From positions 34,334,821 through 34,398,820 of the forward strand of contig OX344750.2 in NCBI GenBank assembly GCA_947034885.2: a stretch of 64,000 nt of DNA, read 5' to 3'. The DNA comes from Thuidium tamariscinum. Taxonomy: Eukaryota; Streptophyta; Bryopsida; Hypnales; Thuidiaceae. The notes beneath the pieces were generated by a model, which worked only from the letters and a program-made list of their open reading frames with translations, did no database searches and was not told where the DNA came from. A program made the translations under genes and the position numbers. This document shows positions 61,455-64,000 of the stretch, in pieces; positions within the stretch are counted from its first letter, which is position 1, and each line of letters begins with the position of its first letter.

Positions 61455-62780
61455 TTAACCCCTAAAGCCCTAAATAGTGTTTTCACCAAAAAAAAATGCT
61501 CCAAAACTGCCATTTCTAATACAAGAGCACTTTTTCTTTTTTTAAAACATTTTTTATTCATGTAACCATAGGATCTTGTAGTAAGGTGGTTTGTAAACAT
61601 GTCAAAAAAAATTCAGAAATTTCCACCGTGTAGATTGCAAGATATAAGCATTTGAATTGTCAAAAATTGTTTTTTTATCCCTGCGAAAATCCGGGCAGCT
61701 GCACTTCACAAGGTCACATTTGTGTGAAAAAAAATTCAAAATGGTGGTTACTCTTTGAATTCACACTTCAATGCAAGTTGGCTACATTCTCAAAAAATTT
61801 CAAACCATTTGGAATTGTACAACATATAGGAAAAAAATAAGTAAGTAGAAAGAAGTAAAAAATGAGCCAAAATACTAAATTGTGAACATTTTATTCATGG
61901 AATTGAAAATTTTCAATCCCAATGGTTAAAATGTTGTAATAAACAATAAGGGTAGTCACGCCTCTTCCTCCCTACCGAACTTCGCCACTGTTTTTCGTCG
62001 TGGTAGCTGCGAGTTGGCTCTTGCGAGATGGCGTGCGACGGAATATTCTTCGACGGCGAAGACTTCGCCGCGTCGCTTATTCTACTCCGGAGGTGAATAA
62101 GCGGTGCGAAGAACCGTTAGCGAGCGAAGTTGTTACCGGAAGCTGTCGATCACACCGTCGGAGTTGCCGATCTCGCACGATTCCGATTCTACACGCTCAC
62201 CGCACTCAAAAGGAGTGTCACAGCTCCTTCACGATTCACGACTCCTGATTGGACCTTGTTTTCTGTCATTCTTTTGCGAAATCTGGGTGCTCGAAGGAGC
62301 CGTGACTACCCCTAATCTACACCTTCTGTTTTTATTTTTTCCAAAAATATGAAAAATTGAATTAAATGAAGAATTTCAAACCTTTTTTGTAATGTAGAGA
62401 TTCTGTAACTGGCGGCAAACTACCCCAAACTCAAAATCTTCATAACTTTTGATTCATTGATCAGAATGGATTGATTCAAAGCTTCCCATGTCTGTATAAA
62501 TCTAAAGAATCAATTTGAAATTTCACTTTTCAAAAAGAAGTTTTTTTGAAAAAGTTTTTTCAGCTGGCCGGGCTGCCCACTAAGCAAACAAAGTGACATA
62601 TCATGCCATAACTTTTTATCCACAAAGTCAAAAGTTGTGAAAACTGTTGGGCCTTAAAGCTACTCCTCGAAGACACATTTTATCAAAATTTCAAAGAAAA
62701 AAAAGAAAAACTCCATCCATAGTGAGCTGCCCAAAAAATTTATAATCTCAAAAAAGGATGTTCAGGGATTTAGGGGTTAA
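61455..62780. mobile_element. F2 element with TTAA ends, carrying an inserted MITE
   Basis: Left TTAACCCCTAAAGCCC, right GGGATTTAGGGGTTAA. The right half has the family core (GATTGATTCAAAGCTTCCC, ACTGTTGGGCCTTAAAGC). 1326 bp, of which 366 are the Tourist-like insertion and its duplicated target. The left half (61475-61940) lacks clear similarity to the standard arm. Confidence 0.8.
61950..62312. mobile_element. GC-rich Tourist-like MITE inside an F2 element
   Basis: Left GGGTAGTCACG, right CGTGACTACCCC. TAA is duplicated at 61947-61949 and 62313-62315. Flanks joined across the insertion match the sequence near 16103-16125, which lacks it. Strikingly GC-rich against AT-rich surroundings. Frames inside it (Arg-rich) are short. 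Ends and TWA target fit PIF/Harbinger-derived MITEs. Confidence 0.85.
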
Positions 62781-63334
62781 AATTACAGAGACACATATGT
62801 AGATACATGCACATATAGCTATGTTATCATCGATTTTTCACAAGTGAGGTTTCCATCTCTCCAACAACATTTTTTCCTTTAGTGAAAAAAAGCATCCATT
62901 CCTACAAGAAGAATTTGGTCCATTAGAGAGAACTCCAACGCTGGAAGATCTCATTCTCATCCAATCTAGGTGAAATCTAACAAAAATCTTGGGAAACTCA
63001 CACTACCTAACGTTGTACAACCATGCATTCCAATGATTCTCGCCATGCTAGGAAGGTATTATACTTTGCTAGATATTGGTACTTACCAATTAATCCAAGG
63101 GTTGGGGTTGGTTGAGGATCCACCAACAAGACAATTTTGTTCTCTGAAGGAGTGTAAGATCCTCTTTCCAAGAATGCAAAAGGGCCCTCTACCTCATTGG
63201 TCAACAACGTTATGGGTCGTTAGTTCTAGACTCCTACACCATGTCGCACATTGATTACGATGATTGAATCTTATTGGATTTTGTAGCGTTGCCACATCAC
63301 CGTGATCATTGTTTGAACAGTTGTGCACCCCCAC
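62781..63334. other. Moderate-GC stretch with a weak coding look
   Basis: The plus-strand frame at 62899-62970 reads FLQEEFGPLERTPTLEDLIL as protein-like sequence and ends near an AG/GTGAAA that could be a splice donor. A 94-codon frame (62970-63254) follows in another phase. I recognise neither. It may be the edge of a gene or of an unrelated transposon. Confidence 0.25.
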
Positions 63335-63680
63335 GACGTGACTGCATTTTGTACAATTATGGCTTGGGATGATACTTGTACCCGTTTTGGTCGCACGGTG
63401 GGACTTGAAATGGCTGCGTCGACCAATAGTACTCCATATTTTAAAGTCTGTAGGGACGAAACTTCTGAGAGAGATATCAAACACTGATCTTTCTTTCTCA
63501 TTGTTTTTTTTAAACAAATGAAACGGCTTTCAGGGTCCTGCTGCATTTTGTACAATACAAGAACAGTAATGTGTAATTGTACCTGTTTTCGTCCATCACT
63601 CAAAGGGACTCAAATTGGCTGGAATGGAACCAATACTATTTCACATTCTAAAGTTGCTGTGGATGAAACTTCCATGAGAT
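63335..63680. repeat. Diverged direct duplication, about 200 bp apart
   Basis: 63335-63475 and 63537-63680 share, in order, CTGCATTTTGTACAAT, TTGTACCYGTTTTSGTC, GGGACT(T/C)(G)AAAT(T)GGCTG, CCAATA.TA and TAAAGT.TG..G.GA.GAAACTTC. Indels are frequent. Non-coding. Confidence 0.7.
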
Positions 63681-63873
63681 TGCAATGGAAATTGTCCATT
63701 TGGTTCAAAAAAAAGAAAGAAAGAAAGGAAGAAAGAAACTTCGATGAGATTGCAATGGAAATTGTCAGTTTGGTAGAAGAAAAATAAGAAAAAAGAAACT
63801 TCCATGAGATTGCAATGGAAATTGTCGGTTTGGTTCAAAAAAGAAAAGAAAAAAGAAACTTCCATGAGATATG
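63665..63873. repeat. 60-70-bp tandem repeat, three and a half copies
   Basis: GAAACTTCCATGAGATTGCA (one copy with TTCGATG) begins at 63665, 63735, 63795 and 63855. Each unit has ATGGAAATTGTCNGTTTGGT and a purine-rich AAAGAAAGAAA tail whose length changes account for the 70- versus 60-bp spacing. The last copy breaks off after GAGAT. Confidence 0.92.
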
Positions 63874-64000
63874 GGCAACGAATCTTTCTTGCAGCAGGGG
63901 TTGAAATACTATTTTGTGATCCCTTCCACGCTTTTCCCATGTGACACATTTGCTTTGGAAAGTCATGGCAGTTTGCAAGTCACAGACGGGCAAGAATTCC

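Noticed and set aside
62000..62248. Arg-rich frames in the GC-rich insert at 61950-62312
   Set aside because: They lie wholly within a MITE bounded by inverted ends; short, in three overlapping phases, and with no family match.
63641..63949. 102-codon minus-strand frame with repeated MEVSFF..TDNFHCN
   Set aside because: The apparent protein repeat is produced by the 60-70-bp tandem array; no independent coding evidence.

Overview
This is eukaryotic nuclear DNA, almost certainly from a plant (streptophyte). It has no bacterial-style gene packing, rRNA, tRNA or CRISPR. It holds a decayed fragment of a plant-like splicing factor gene (SF3A1), a two-gene PIF/Harbinger transposon, a CACTA (En/Spm) transposase relic, and many non-autonomous DNA transposons in AT-rich intergenic sequence. 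The lineage cannot be fixed from the sequence. No intact host protein-coding gene was found; nearly all open frames are short and unsupported.

Layout. 1-6370 (block A) is a moderate-GC non-coding segment. A diverged second copy, block B, lies at about 19230-33190 in the same orientation. Block B is more than twice as long because several elements inserted into it: the Harbinger element (19381-24732), a GGCGGTATTCC-type MITE (25467-25692), a TA-flanked MITE (26601-26873), a nested pair of GCAAGAAACAC elements (27883-29311), an unclassified insert (about 29400-30170) and a GC-rich insert with an unrecognised reading frame (about 30380-31310). Block A serves as the 'before' state and fixes several insertion boundaries. 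6371-9800 is mostly plain non-coding DNA but contains the SF3A1 pseudogene (8363-8797). 9800-19230 and 35400-62780 are very AT-rich and built largely from a few repeat families.

Repeat families named here. F1: TIR AGGGTSATTGCAAGAAACAC, about 710-745 bp, 3-bp target duplication, many copies, one a 1.06-kb foldback. F2: flanked by TTAA, termini CCCCTAAAG, piggyBac-like, one a 755-bp foldback. F3: TIR around TTAAAATGGCGGTATTCC. F4: 273-bp MITE, TIR AGGTAGGTACAC, TA target. F5: TIR CATTAGATGTTTTTT. In addition there are short CACTA-ended foldbacks with 3-bp target duplications, and a GC-rich Tourist-like MITE (61950-62312) inside an F2 element.

How it works together. The Harbinger element carries the usual gene pair, a DDE transposase and a Myb/trihelix-like DNA-binding partner, in convergent orientation. 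Both are broken by in-frame stops that are one transition away from the expected codon, so the element is probably dead although its ends and TAA target duplication are readable. The rest is non-autonomous or relic. No source of transposase for F1 or F2 is visible in the window.
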